Source: Rotaria macrura (Eukaryota > Rotifera > Eurotatoria > Philodinida > Philodinidae). Taken from it: a DNA stretch of 64,000 bases. The notes beneath the pieces are model-generated. The model did no database searches and was not told the origin of the DNA. It saw nothing but the letters and a program-made list of their open reading frames with translations. Location: the NCBI GenBank assembly GCA_900239685.1, contig OENT01000068.1:184444-248443 (forward strand), written 5' to 3'. A program made the translations under genes and the position numbers. Below are positions 37,705 through 51,534 of this stretch, piece after piece. How positions within the stretch are numbered: position 1 is the first letter of the stretch; the number at the start of each line of letters is the position of its first letter.

Positions 37705-40700
37705 AAAAAAGAGACAGATATTATATTAAAAACGTGTAAAACACATTCGGCTTCGTCATATTCAATGGTCTATTTTCTTTGTTATAAATTGAATAATTGG
37801 CATTGGTCATTCTAACATAATATCAAGAGGAAAAAATCCCATTTATAACTTTTAAAACATATTTGCATAACTCTAATATTGTATATAGATATATATATAT
37901 ATATATTAATGGGAGCCAGATGTGCATTTGTATGTGTCATGCCCGTCATGTCCACCATTATTCATCTTCTTTATTTCTGCTAATCTGTCCATCTGTAATA
38001 TATACACATAATTCTGTATATTGTCAATGCCGTACTAATGGTTATGTGGTTTATTTTTAATATGAAATAATCAAACGAACACTTTCTTTCTACACTTCTA
38101 TCAACACTTCATCACTCTTCAGATAGTCCGAAACAACGATCGAACTAAACACTGCTTGCCTATACGGTTGTTGTTTGAAATAGTTTCTCGTTCGAAACAC
38201 GTTTCTTTATTTTTTTTGCACAAATGTCGTCAATAACGACGTTCCTGATAGACTTTCATGTATCCTTGCTGTTTTTTCTTCTTTGTCTCTCAATGTCAAA
38301 CAGATGGCATTGTCATTGTTTTCTTCTCGTGATTAGGACTATACACTAAACGATATATACGTGTTTTCCATTAGAAAGTGATTTGTTACGCATGATTTTC
38401 CTGTCGTGGTTCCCATCTAAAATGATAGGATTTCCATTAGTCAATTAACGATAGAAGATATCTCACTCGTAAATTGTAGCTTTCATTTATCTTTGTGCAT
38501 GGTCGGACACTAAATGACATTCTATTCGATAATTTCTCGTTATGTCTTATTAGACACAACCTTTGATGTTATCATCTTGTTATAGAGAGAACCAATTTAT
38601 TCTCTAGACAAACTCATTTGGTGTGATCTTACCAATATGGCTGCTAGACAATTATTAAAAATACCGATACTGTTTTTTCAATATATGACGAACAAAGTTC
38701 ATCTTAGCATTTTGTTTTTTCATCATTTGTAATATCTTATAGGTTGATTGCTCTATATTCTTTAGAGAGTCATTTAATTGTCAGATAAAAGAACATGTTT
38801 GGATCCTGCTGTGCATTTACCATGACATATCGAGCTATAACTAAGCACTCACTCAAACCAACAAATAAGTGATGCTCGGTCGGTGTTGTTGTTTCTTTCA
38901 TACACTTATTGAGATGACAATCAAACGATTGATTGATGGCTCTGAGGAACTTATCGAATATATATATATATCCGTCATCCAAGCTAGACAAAAATGAATA
39001 ACAATCGAGAAAGAAAAGACAAACGAAAAAAAAATTGATTATAAGTATGTTTTTTATCACTATAATAGAAAAAGACAAGTCATATATAGATGTTGATAGA
39101 TCTATTCGAATTCGATACATTAGTTTTGTTTCGGAACCTCAGATTTCTTTTAAATAACATCCTCGATATCGAAATGAACATCTTCGATTACATCTCACGC
39201 AAAAGACAATATAATCATCGACAGTCTATAAACTTACAAAGTAAGACGTTCGATGTGTTTGCGGTTTTTCCAGTGGATGAATATCTCTTGTTCTATTTAT
39301 CTGATGAGGAAAAAAGATGCAAGAATATTAGATATTACTACTTGGATGCTTTTATCTTGACAGCATCGGTTGATTTATAACTTGGCAACGTCAAATCTTC
39401 GGTAGGCACACTCGATTGATTAAACAATTTCGATTGAAACTTTGATAAGAATGTTGAGTAAATCTCATTCACGATAATAAATAATATCAGATAGATAATT
39501 AATTGAAGGGCTATTTCATTATTTGAATAATGAAAATTGCATAATTCGGTTTCTTTTTTTGAAATGATGATTTTATCAAGAAAAGAAAAACATTAAAACA
39601 TTATTGAATAAAATAATTTTGAACTTGAGATAAAATATCACAATCTCTAATTTTATTAATCTTACATCGAAAAATCCATGATCATTGATTCAAATCAAAC
39701 TTATATTTGAAATCTTCAGAAAGCAAGAAACTAGTCTAAAAATGATACCATCCTATTGATCATTCAAAATCTAGGTTCTCTCAAATTATGATCTTCGACA
39801 TCTCATTATTTATGAATTCAGTATTTTAATTTTTGTGTTTCTTTTTTTTATGTCATATGATACATACTTCTAATAAATCTTAATTAACTAAATAATTGAA
39901 TATGTAAACAATAAAGAATAAAATTGATTGATGTATTTCAGGTATTGAACTATCTCTAACATGAAAAACAATCTATAATTGTACTATGTCTGTACGAATT
40001 CTAGTATTTTCTTCGAGTTCAATAAGCGAATTCGGTAATTGCATTCTTTCAATAAATCGTACTGAGTAACACACTTAATGCATATGATCTTTAGGAATAT
40101 CGATGAAAACTAGAAAGTTACATATTTAAGTAATCGATGCATTGCATCGTGAAAAAATCTTAATTATAAATACTTAGAAATAATTGTCCATAATTTATAG
40201 GATAACTGTCATTCATTGAAATATCTTCTATCAGTTAAGCGTATATGTATATGTTTGATAGCATATATGTATACTGTAAATGTTTGGGTTTTTTGTCAAC
40301 AAGTTTATGTATTTGATAGGAAATGTTGATAACTATTCCATCTTTCTAGCTTTTCATCAACAGTAACTACGGCAATTATCGTATCGCTTAGCATTTGGAC
40401 GCGCATACAGAATATATGTGCGAATGTGTGGATGTTATTGTATAGCATATTATCAACGAGATTTAGCAACGCATAACCTTTCTTCAGCCAAGCGAGATGT
40501 AATTGAAACCGTTTGTTGTCACGAAGTTTGATTTTACCATGAATATTTATAAACATATTATCTTGTTTTTATTTATTTTATATTCCTGAAGGCAAAGGTT
40601 GATTCAAGATCGCGTTGGTCTTGTTAGAGAAAGCAAATAAAAAAAATAATGAAACTTATTTAACAGTACTATACAATGGATTTTCTCTATTGTATGAGTA

Positions 40701-40926
40701 CACGGCCGAAATAATTTAGATATTTTAATGTAAATAAAAAAGAAAGAACAACGTAGACTACATCGATGTTTCAGAGCGGAAAGGCTATATGTAAAAAACA
40801 CGTTGTGCACACACGAACACATCTGCCAGAAAGAAAAGGTTGGCTGTTGAAATGCGAACGCAAGAAGAAAGAAAATAGAAAAAAAGAGGCCTGGGTTTAT
40901 GTAGCATACAAACACAGAAGTATTAC

Positions 40927-40971
<45 letters not shown>
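40927..40971. repeat. (ATT)n trinucleotide microsatellite
   Basis: About 15 consecutive ATT units. It sits some 60 bp upstream of the upstream KChIP start codon, probably within promoter or 5' UTR sequence. The Asn-rich or Ile-rich frames across it are artefacts of the repeat. Confidence 0.95.
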
Positions 40972-40972
<1 letters not shown>

Positions 40973-41033
40973 ACTATTATCATTCTTAAGTTTGTTATCA
41001 ACATCTAAGTATAAAATACTTGAGATAACCATC

Positions 41034-41097
41034 ATGAATGTCGTACGATCAGCCACGACCGGTAACAATACAAGTCGAAATTACAAATCCGATAGTG
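41034..41097 (+). other. Alternative first exon of the KChIP-like gene (upstream)
   Basis: ATG at 41034, 21 codons plus one base, then a gtatga donor. It joins exon 41532 in frame (codon GAG across the junction). The peptide is polar (MNVVRSATTGNNTSRNYKSD). It cannot be spliced in series with the 41347 exon, because that junction gives an early stop. Confidence 0.5.
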
Positions 41098-44000
41098 GTA
41101 TGAGATGATATTTTTTTTACTAATCATATTATGATAATTCTTTCGATGTCTCGTGAGATTCGTCTTTTTTGTGCCTCTTGTTTTTCTTGATTGTCAAAGA
41201 TACACATAATTACACATTGGTTAGTATAGAACTGAATCTTCTAGTATTCTGAAACATATACACAAATATAAATGCATATAGACATATAGACATTGATACA
41301 AAGTTCTATGTGAATATGTAAACAAAAATAAGCCAAAGAAATACAGATGTGGCAAGCAGTTGAGGCTTCGATTCAATCATTTAACAAAATTCGTCGTGTT
41401 CCTGGCAATTCAACAAGTCAAGCGAGTATAAATACAAGAAGAAAACGTTTTTAAAGATATTTTTCTTAGTTGTCAAAAAAAGAAAAATAGAATGAGTTAC
41501 TAAACATATACATATCGAAATTTGCTTACAGAGAGTTGTTCATCGATTCATCCAATATCAAGACCAAGCTGTTCAATTACAGAACTAATGAAAAAAACTA
41601 ACTTCACGAGAGAAGAAATTCGCCATCTGTATCGAACATTCAAACAAGTGAGTTTTTCAATGCACTTACAAAAAAACAAAATAACATAGAAGTATTTTTC
41701 TATGCAAAATAAAATTAGGACAGTCCATCGGGACAAGTCAGCAAAGAACATTTTGCATCCATCTTTACAACACTATTTCCAACTGGTGGTGTGTTTTTTT
41801 TCTTTTAATGATCTTACACAACGAAATAGAAACTTGATGTTTTAAATTATTTTAGAATGTTATCGTTATTCAGTATTTCTTTTTCAAAATATTGATCGAG
41901 CAAATAAAAATATACTTCGATTCGAAGATATTATTACAACTTTTTCTTTACTTGTTCATGGTTCAATTGAAGATCGTCTTGGTTGGATTTTTGACTTGTA
42001 TGATTTAAACAAAGACGGAGCAATAACGAGAAAGGTTTGAATAGAAAAAAAAATCAACTTTAATTCAATAATCTTTTCGTTTAAACCACGAATTTATCTT
42101 CTACTAGGAATTATTTCAATTGCTAGCATCCGTATTTCAACTTGTCGTACCTGTCGGTAAACTCAATTATCAACATCTTGCAAATACTATCCAACAACGA
42201 ACTGATGCATTAGTTCATGTATGTAGAACTACATATTTCATAGATGATTCTTTCTTTATTGAAAAATGCTTCATTTAATATATCAGGAATGGGATATTCA
42301 TGGGAATGGTGATGTACGTAAAGAAGATTTTATTCAATATTGCCTACAGGTTTGCTTATTTATTTAACTAAGAAGAAATGGAAAAGTATTTGTAACTTTC
42401 TTTGAGCTATGAGTGACACCGATGAATTAGAAAATAGAATCGGGAAACATTTTCTTAAACACTATACTATTTGCTTTTCCTCACAGAGAAAAAGAAATAA
42501 TCAACAATATCACTAAGTTTCCACAAGAGAATAAGATTTTGTTCAATCACAAAAGAATTTTTTTTCTAATAGCGTGCATGTCAAATTTCATTGTCAAACT
42601 AAAATATGAAAACTATATATTTCTCTTCAATTTACGAAGAACTACTTATTAATAAGAATCTACGAGAATATGAAAGATAATTATTCGATTTTTATCTTTT
42701 TCGATGATTTGTACGCAAGATTCATAAGAAAAAGTGAGAAGACGCACGAACTTGTAATAACGATTTGACTAGTATTTATTTATTTTTATTGAAAATCACG
42801 AGGGACAACGTGCATATCAACATTGTAACTATTAATAGTATGTTAATAAGTTTACATGTTAACTACGTGAATATCTAGTGACGCTATTATATTTTTGGAA
42901 CATAGTTGAAAACAATAGGAAAAGAATTTTTTTTTCTATGTTCAAATCGGGTTCTATGCACTTTTTTTAGCTTAAGGCAATACTCTACAAATGCTTCATT
43001 AAATGTTTTACATACACCCACACCCGTGTAAACTCTATATTCGACTTATTGAAAATAATGAGAGTTATTTTGGAAGTCAATTAGTGTTGCTTTAGACTTT
43101 TTAACCTTAAAAAGTAACTGCTAAGAATATGTTGCATGATTCTTAATCAAATATGTGAATGATGCTGAATACTTAGATAAACAGCTAAAGATCATTGTAA
43201 AAAGGTCGATTAGTTTTGCAACAAGTGATTTCTTAATGAATGCAATTTCTGCTAGTTAATACATTTTCTCAGTAGATTTCTTCATAATAAGATTGTATGA
43301 CAAATCAAATTTTCCTAAGAATATCAAATTGATTCGTTGAGCTACAAAAAAAAAGACTACAGCATTTCAATAGGAAAGAAAAGGTTTTATTCTTGGTCGT
43401 GTAATGATCACGAAAAAATGTCGAGAATTTTAGAGATGTCTAATGAATTATGATTAAAAATCAATAACAAAACTATGCAACAAGAAAGAACTTCTAAATG
43501 AAGTATTCTTGAATTTTGAAAACTTTGAATCTAACCGAGAGTTAGAGCAATTGGAACCTTTAGTTCATGACTGAATATCAGCGACAAAAAACATCACTTT
43601 GTCAAAGAATAATAAATAAGATGAACATCAGAAAGAAAACGTTCAGAACTTTCATAATACTATGTGATAAATAACTTGGGATATGTATTTTATTTAACTC
43701 TTTAATATCGGGAAAATTAAGCAGTTTATTAGTTGCACGTAAAAACACGTGATTAATATATATTTTTTGAATTCTAAACTGCCAGTGGCTACTAGAAATA
43801 ATTGAATGGAATCAAAAAATTCACGCTTATTCTCACATTATAGCTCGAATGTCTTTTTTCACTTCCGAATAATTATTTTCTCTAATAATGGCAAAAAAGG
43901 ACTATCCTTTCTTTCAAACGTTTCAATAAAAAAATGTTGTAAAAAGTGATTCGATTCAATCAATGATTAGCATAGTGAGATTCTCTTTTTTCTCATTCTT

Positions 44001-45775
44001 AAACTAAGTAGTTAAGTAAAATTTTCCGCTAGCTTTAATTGTTTACTGTTGTAAAAAAAATTTTATTTCCTATCAAATTATAAATGAAATTTAAGTTACT
44101 TAGAATGAAACCGTGCCAACCATTTTTAATAATAGATCATTAAAATAAATTTGGTGTATGAGAAAAAAAAACATTTTCTCATCATTTCAATTCAAAAATG
44201 TTTTAATGAAAGTACGATCTTGAGTTCGATTAGAATCTCTGTACTTTAGACAAATCCTTCTTTGATAGCTACGAATAATTTGCATTTTATAAACTAACGT
44301 GTATGTAAAACGTCTTTGTAGAAAATATATACTCGATTTTCTTTCACTTCAAGATTACTATTGAGAGACAAATCAAAAGGAACTATTACTAAGAACGACT
44401 TTTGTACAAAATACGAGCTTCAGATGTTAGAGTATCAGTATTTTACACATTTTTCAACATTTCACTGTAATTGAAGACAATTCGAGACTGTACGTCGTTA
44501 GTTAGGACTAGAATTTAATATTCTTATTAAATCTATCCTTCGAACTTGATTGTGAATCGTGATCGGCTAGTTGGTTATAAACAAATATCTGAATAGATTT
44601 TAAAAATATTTGTTTCTATGATTAGAAATTTCTCTATACAAGGAAACAAACAATTAAAATCTGAGAACAATTTTCCCCATCCACACTCAGTTAATTTAAT
44701 ATTTGATGTTCACCATGCAACAGATTCTGATGTTTCTCAGCAATATATGTATGAAATGAATTGACTCAAATGTATCACATGAAAAATTGTATACAAACGT
44801 TATTTTTGGTTGTCATCAAAGATTTGTTCTTACAGGATTAAGTTAAACTCACGAAAAAAAAAAAGAAATTCTGAATACATATTTAGAGTGAGCACGGAAT
44901 TCTCATTACTTTTAATTATCCTCTACAACCTTTATGTGAAACAACATTGAACATGTAGTTCGTGCAAAAATTTTATACGTCTAGATTATATTTATGTTAG
45001 ATAATAACTCACAATATACAAGTTACAAGCAAACTGAAATTTGAATCTACTTAGTTTTCGTTCATTGATTTAGGGCATATGGCGAGTTTTTCTCTCCTTC
45101 CTAACCTATGTATGTACACACATGAGTATTCAATTCAAATCAAACAGAGACGACTCTAAGAAAAAGTAATCTTTAAAGATATGATTCACCCATGAGAAAT
45201 TCAATTCGTATATAGATAGTAGCAACAAAATAGATTTTTCCATTTGAAAAAGAATAATGTATATCAATGACTAATATATGAATCAACTTTATTCACACAC
45301 TATCTCCGTTATCTTATCTATCCTAGTGTACACGAACGTAGAAAGTCGAATATCGTCGCAATATTTTACATAGAATTGTGTGTCAATAAAAAAAAAAGAA
45401 GCACGCCTATTCTGCTAGCAGGTCTTCTTTGATTACTTATATCATCATTCATAATTATATTTTTAATTATCTAGTCGATTGACATTGTAGACCGATGAAT
45501 ATGTGAATATTTCTTCTCAATGAAATCTAGAATGAGCCTTTTTCTTCTTTCTTCGAAACCATTAATATGATGTTAAGATACGATGAATTTTTTCGAAGTC
45601 AATCGAAGTATTTACTTAATCATCGAAGAATCCATTGAATAATCCAATAAATCTTAATAAAATTTGCATATGCTTTATAACTAAATTTAAAATATACTGA
45701 ATCGTATTTCTTTTATTTTAGAACGAAAGAATCCTTCAGTCTATGGATAAACTCAACGCAGGCATATGTTTATAA
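41034..45775 (+). CDS. Kv channel-interacting protein-like EF-hand calcium sensor (KChIP/NCS family)
   Basis: Core exons are 41532..41647, 41719..41788, 41856..42034, 42108..42218, 42287..42349 and 45722..45775. They are preceded by either 41034..41097 or 41347..41425, both ending in phase 1. The downstream start gives 223 residues (KChIP1 is 227); the upstream start gives 218. The KChIP hallmark TNFTREEIRHLYRTFK precedes EF1, which is degenerate (DSPSGQVS). EF2 (D102-D113, DRANKNILRFED) lacks the loop glycine. EF3 (D138-E149, DLNKDGAITRKE) is fully canonical, and EF4 (D188-D199, DIHGNGDVRKED) is canonical except for Asp at position 12. The C-terminus (RILQSMDKLNAGICL) aligns with the family end. 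KChIPs bind the N-terminus of Kv4 channels and shape A-type currents. The last intron is 3.37 kb. It converges on the NR5A gene. Confidence 0.9.
41347..41425 (+). other. Alternative first exon of the KChIP-like gene (downstream)
   Basis: ATG at 41347, 26 codons plus one base, then a gtataa donor. It joins exon 41532 in frame (codon AAG). The peptide begins MWQAVEASIQSFNKIRRV, an amphipathic, basic segment. Confidence 0.55.
42350..45721 (+). other. Last intron of the KChIP-like gene (3.37 kb)
   Basis: It separates the EF4 exon from an 18-codon terminal exon (stop included). AT-rich throughout, with no ORF of note, repeat family or RNA gene recognised. Confidence 0.75.
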
Positions 45776-46107
45776 TCATCATGTATTTTTTCTTCTGCTC
45801 TTCTTATGTTCAAAAACAAAAAAAAAACCAAACGCACACACACACAAAAATATTTGTATACACACAAGTGACAATACACATGGTGTTCACAATAATAATA
45901 AAAAAAGAAAACAAAAGGCCAGGCTCTGTTTAGTACGAGATCGTCTTGAAAAAGAAAAGACAAAAAAAGAAAAAGAAGATTGTTTTACTTGGTTATCCCT
46001 GAGAGAGAAGCCTAAATAGCATAGAAACTGCATAGGATATATCTTGATACTTAAGCATGAGTCCTAATTCGAGTAAAATGTGTTTTTTTTAAAGATAATA
46101 AAATCAA

Positions 46108-46142
<35 letters not shown>

Positions 46143-46658
46143 TATGTAACTCCTTATTTCTTTTATCGAAAAGAAAGAAAAAAACACAACAAATATCGTG
46201 AATTCGCCAAACATCTGCCTGTTTTGTAGAGTCGTCGATCGATTGGTCGGTCAAAAAAAAACGAAAAAAAAAAGAAAGCAAACAACTATTAAAATTTAAA
46301 ATAATGCAAAGTAGCAGAAAAAAACCAAAAAGAAAAAAAAAGAAAAAAATGGCACAACTCTCTGATCGATAGATAGATTAGAAAAAGAAGAAGGATGCAA
46401 AGAGATAGTAACGTGTCACTGTTTTCTCCATATGGCTGTTGTACCTTTTCTTACGAGCACTGTTATTCAAGAGTGACTGAGAGAGAGAGAGAAAGAGAGA
46501 AAAAAAACGAAATTGATGTTTGAAACAACAAAATTAAAAAAAACTGTACAAATATCCCTTTAAACAAGCATGAATAAAGAGAACTAGAGAATAATGTCGG
46601 ACCTGAGTGATAAAAGAAAAAAAAAGACACACGTGTGTATAATGATTAAATAGTAGTA
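45776..46658. other. Convergent 3' region between KChIP-like and NR5A genes
   Basis: Both genes end here, pointing at each other across 883 bp. The region is A-rich on the plus strand, with an AT run at 46109-46139 and a GA run near 46480-46500. AATAAA at 45897-45902 is a likely poly(A) signal for the plus-strand gene. I did not find a clear signal for the minus-strand gene. Confidence 0.6.
45897..45902 (+). terminator. Polyadenylation signal AATAAA of the KChIP-like gene
   Basis: Canonical hexamer about 120 bp downstream of the stop codon, at the end of a short AAT run. Confidence 0.45.
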
Positions 46659-49600
46659 TTAATTATTCGATTGTAAACCATTGAGCATTTCGCCAAGTAA
46701 ACAACCATCAAGGAGCTTTCCATCATGTTTACGATCGATCAATTGTAAGAATTTCTTTAAATCATTGCCAATCAAACGTACATCGGGTAGTTTCAATAAA
46801 ATACAAGCGAATTTCTCTTGTTCATTTGTTGGTGCTTGCTGTTGTTGTGATGGCGAACGACTTGATGAATTCGATATGGATGGATTATTATGATCAGTTG
46901 TATATTCACCTAAAGCGTTTGTAATTTTCTCTTGAACTTCTTCGATTAAACTCGATTCAGTTACACCTTGAACATCTAATTAGAAAATAGAAAGAAGAAT
47001 AGCATTGAAGGTTTTTCAACATGTTCAATAAAGTCAAGGACAAGAACTTTCACTATTTACCTATGGATTAATTCAAAATTATTTTTGTTGTATCCGAGGT
47101 TGAAATAAATTAGTCTTCTGAAATCTTATGAACCTTTTCGAAATCCCATGAAGTCTCTGAGTGAACATTTTCAAATGTACGTGGAAGTCTTATAAAGTCC
47201 CATAAAATCTTCGCAAGCTCATCGAGATCTCTTTACATTTAGGATGTAAAATTTTTCAAGAAAAAAATACATTCATTTTTATCTCATCTACTAGCTATGA
47301 GTTGATAATACAGTTCGACAAGTTCATTTTATTGAATTCAGGAAAACAGGAGGACAGCTGTCGTAGGCATCAATAGAATAGCGATATGATCTGTAACTAG
47401 AGAAAAAAATGATTCAAGCTGTGTCAATGATGATATATTTGACTAACAAAAACTTTTGAGAAATGCCATTTTCTCTCGCATTAATTTTTACCGCAATCTT
47501 TCGAAGCTTTTCAACAGTTGTTTATTTTCCGTCAGTAAATATTCTACTATTGTTAGAGGTGACATAGAACAACATAACGATAGCAACATTCTTCTAGTTG
47601 TGGATATATTTTCCAATAGTAGACGAAACATCTTAAGAACAATGCATCATCTATAAAATACGAGTGCAACAAAAATGTTCTGTTGTTTAACTCTATTTCC
47701 TGTGTTTATTCAAATTTTGATCTAAATCACAATTGTAGATAATCCAACGAGATGGAAAGATGCATGTGCATGTTTTCATGTCACTAAATAGAAAGAATTC
47801 GTAATGATTATTAAATACTCATGAGAATAAAGCAACTATAGTTGATCAATTAACATAGATATTCAGAACCATTGATCTTGCGCATTGAAAGACATGTAGC
47901 ATTGATCAAATTCATTTCGATGAATACTCAATCCACACAGAAAAATTCGTTCAACAACCGTTTACTATCAATATCACAACAGTGAGTTTAAGTCACATAA
48001 GAGAACTCTCGGTAACTCTAAATCTCAACATACAAATACTTTGTAAACGTCCTAGACCTTCCATACATTCATCGTGTAAGCTGGATTATTGGCAAAAATT
48101 GCTAGACTGATGTGATGATGAAAGAACGTTTAGCAACATGGTATGCTTGATGTTTAGTGTTCTCTTATTTTCAAATAGGAGATCCAATCAATTCAGTAGA
48201 ATTTTCTATTCAATTCAATCTATTTCAACATGACTTGTACAAAACTTCTTAAGAAAAACAAAACGAAACAGAGTAATTTTCAAGGACTATAAAATGTAAT
48301 CGAAACTAAACTTCAATGGTGCTATTTGAATGAGTTCAAAAGTAAAGGTCACCATAGTTTTCAGCAACCTTCGATGATAAAATCTTGATGGCAACATGAT
48401 GACCATTTGAAAACGAAATTTTTCTCAAAATTGACTTAAAATATATTGTTCTTCGATGTTTCTACACAATACTAACGTTTTAAAAACAAAAAATCGTTCC
48501 AATTCAGTTTTCCACTTAAAAAATCGCTATCTAGCTTTGATCTCGTTGTTTAAATTTATAGAAAAGAAATAAGAATAATAAAATACGTTTCTTGTTTTTT
48601 TACTACGTCGTGTCATGCTATTAGTTTGAAGCGTTCGAATTTATTCTGTACCTGGATCGAAGAGTACAAGATACTTGAGTGCAAGATATTCTGGATACTA
48701 GAATACACAAGAAACATTTTAATTTGAAGAAAAAGTACTTATCGACAACAATGATACATACTTGCCACTGGAGTTGACGAAAATCATTGACACATTGTAA
48801 ATATCTCTCAGCTAATTTTTTAACGGCTGGATTTTGAATTGAATTGATACTTAACAATTGTCCATTAGCCTAATGTTATATACACGTATGCAAAAAAAAA
48901 TTCTAAGAAAAAATATTTCATTATAACATACGCTAACAATACAATTCAGGCATGTTTCTTTTGGCTGTTGACATTGTTTCCATATAAGATCAATAATTAG
49001 TATTTCAATCCAAGCTGCTTTTAATAATTTTATCTGATTATCAATCTAAGAAAAAGTAATTCAACATTATTTTTAATTATCATAACATCAAACAAGATGA
49101 CTTCTCTACATACTTGAATATCTTTAAAATATAACGACTGTCGGGCCTATACATATATGAAATATATTTATTTGTTTTCAAGAAATATTATTTTTTCAAT
49201 ATTACCCAATCAACCATAAGAAAACATAATTTATCCAACAATGAGCATACAACTAATATATCACCATCATCACGTGCTAAATCAATATGAATCTGTTGAA
49301 TATCTTCAATATACCGTACTTCAGTACACTAAACAAAAGAATTATGATAATGTCAATAGCTTCAATGCATCGTACTCGATAAGCTTGATCAGATTCAATA
49401 AGTTTCGTCAATGTTTCTGGTATATTATTTGTATCGTTCATATCATAGGTCGGTGCTAAATATTGATTATTATAAAAATAAACGGATGATATACCATTGT
49501 TCGTATCTGTATGCATTGAATCATTCGCAGCCATTGAATGTTGTTGCATAGTTAATGTACTTAATATTGAAGATGTATTTAGAGTTGAATTAGTTGTATT

Positions 49601-51502
49601 CACTGTTGTTGTTGTTGTTCCTGTTGTTGATGGTGACGATATTTGATAATCAAGTAATTTCGATGATATTTGACCAACAGGTGATGAACTTGAGTTCGAT
49701 GACCCTGATGGTGGATTACTGTTGCCATTCGATGGTAAAAGTAAAGACGGTGGTGAATGTCCATAGGCAGTTGAGGATGCTGAAGAGTTTTTATAGTATG
49801 TATCGAATGGAGTTAATTGAAATGGTTGTTGTAAACGTGTAGTATTCGATATTGAAGAATTTGGATTAAAAAAATCAGGATATACACCAGGAAACGATGA
49901 AGATTTTTGTGGTTGATAATGATGTGGATGATGTGGATGTGCATTTGGATGATGTGAATGCGTTGGATGATTCATATTTGCTGTTGTTTGTAAACTTGAA
50001 TACATATGTTGAAATGGATGAAGATTTGGTTGTTCAGGTTCAGATTTAACTTGTAAATTATTACCAGTTATATCTAATGATGTTTGTCCATTATCAATAC
50101 CATTACCATTGGGTATCATATTTTGTTGTGCTTTAACCATACTAACAAAATGTTGTCTCATAATTTGTTGACGTAATGCACGACTACGACGATATAATGG
50201 ACCGAATTTATTTCGTCCACCTCGTACTCGATTTTCTCGAACAGCTTCTAATTTCATCCCAACTTGTAAACATTTTTTAAAACGACAAAAAGCACAACGT
50301 TTTCGTTGTGTTTTATCTATTTGACATTGTTGCTTATCAATACATTGATAATTTTTTTTATTTTGTACTGTTCGTTTAAAAAATCCTAGGTGAAAAGAAG
50401 ATGCAAACAAAGAAAAGATTACTTTTTTTTCATATTTATATTCATAGATTATTTCTATACCTTTACATGATTCACATGTCAAAAGACCATAATGAAATCC
50501 ACTGACTTTATCACCACATACAGGACATAAATCATTAAAACCGAATTTCACATCGAGTCCAACGTCCGGTGATGGAACGTCCAGGACACCTGGACCTAAG
50601 AACATGAATAAAATTTATTCTTTTTCCTCCACTCGTTCTTTTTATTTTTCTTAAAGTAAATCAAGTAAGATTTATTTTATATAAAACTATCAGTTTTCTA
50701 AATCAACATGCATCAACGTACGCGTACACACACAAGGGTTTTTGTATGTGATTACAGAAGATTTATCCTTCTTCTTTCTTTTCTTTCTTTTGCATAGATT
50801 TTCTTTCCCATCCGATGGTCAAACTAGTTAATTAAAATCGCAGACACATAATGAATCGTTGCCTTTATGACACGCGTTTGTGCATATTCATTCGAAATAA
50901 AAGATAGATGAGGTAGAATAACTAAACATCAGTTAAAAGTTGCGTAAATCACTGAAGTCAACAGCTGTGCGCACACATGAATGAATATGAATTTGTACGA
51001 AATAGGAATAAAAAAAAAGAAAAGAAAAGAATAGTTTTGTTATAAATATAACGACGGTAGTGGCGGCGGCGACATGAGAGTTCACACGCACGCCGAGACC
51101 GGACGTGGCCGCTTTCAACGAGCGTTTTTTTTTGACCTTTTTTCTTCTTGTTCTGTGCACCCGCCACTACCATCACTATTAGTACTACAATAACTACAAC
51201 TACTTCCCAACACATCCTCATACTACGACAAGTCGATGATGAGGAGGGACGTGGGAACAGAAAAAGACGCAACATCATTACTATTTCTGCTTTGCGTCCG
51301 TATGCAAACGCTCTTTCTCTCTCTCTGTTCGTCGTAAAGACGTAACACGAACGTATACATTATGAACATCCCCTTTTCTCCACCTTTATCCCAACAGTCC
51401 TTTGATGATGATGATGATGATTGAAATTCGAGCGAATTGTGAATGATGGCCTTGCGCAACATCGTTAATCGTTTGGACAAACAAAGCACCGTGCACTTCT
51501 CA

Positions 51503-51534
<32 letters not shown>

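Larger units (their letters stand above)
37620..41033. other. Intergenic region between innexin and the KChIP-like gene
   Basis: About 3.4 kb with no recognised gene. Frames at 38770-39120 (minus) and 39090-39380 (plus) are moderately long but have no family resemblance or splice structure I can support. It ends with an ATT trinucleotide run at 40927-40971, just upstream of the first KChIP exon candidate. Confidence 0.6.

Noticed and set aside
38770-39380. Overlapping opposite-strand ORFs of 116 and 96 codons
   Set aside because: Neither shows a recognisable motif, and both sit in AT-rich intergenic DNA. Kept only as a note.
40604-41068. 154-codon minus-strand ORF with a poly-Asn run
   Set aside because: The frame exists because it crosses the ATT microsatellite at 40927-40971. 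The flanking residues resemble no family, and it overlaps a plus-strand KChIP first exon.
49594-49842. Plus-strand ORF opposite the NR5A hinge
   Set aside because: Shadow of the Ser/Asn-rich receptor exon.
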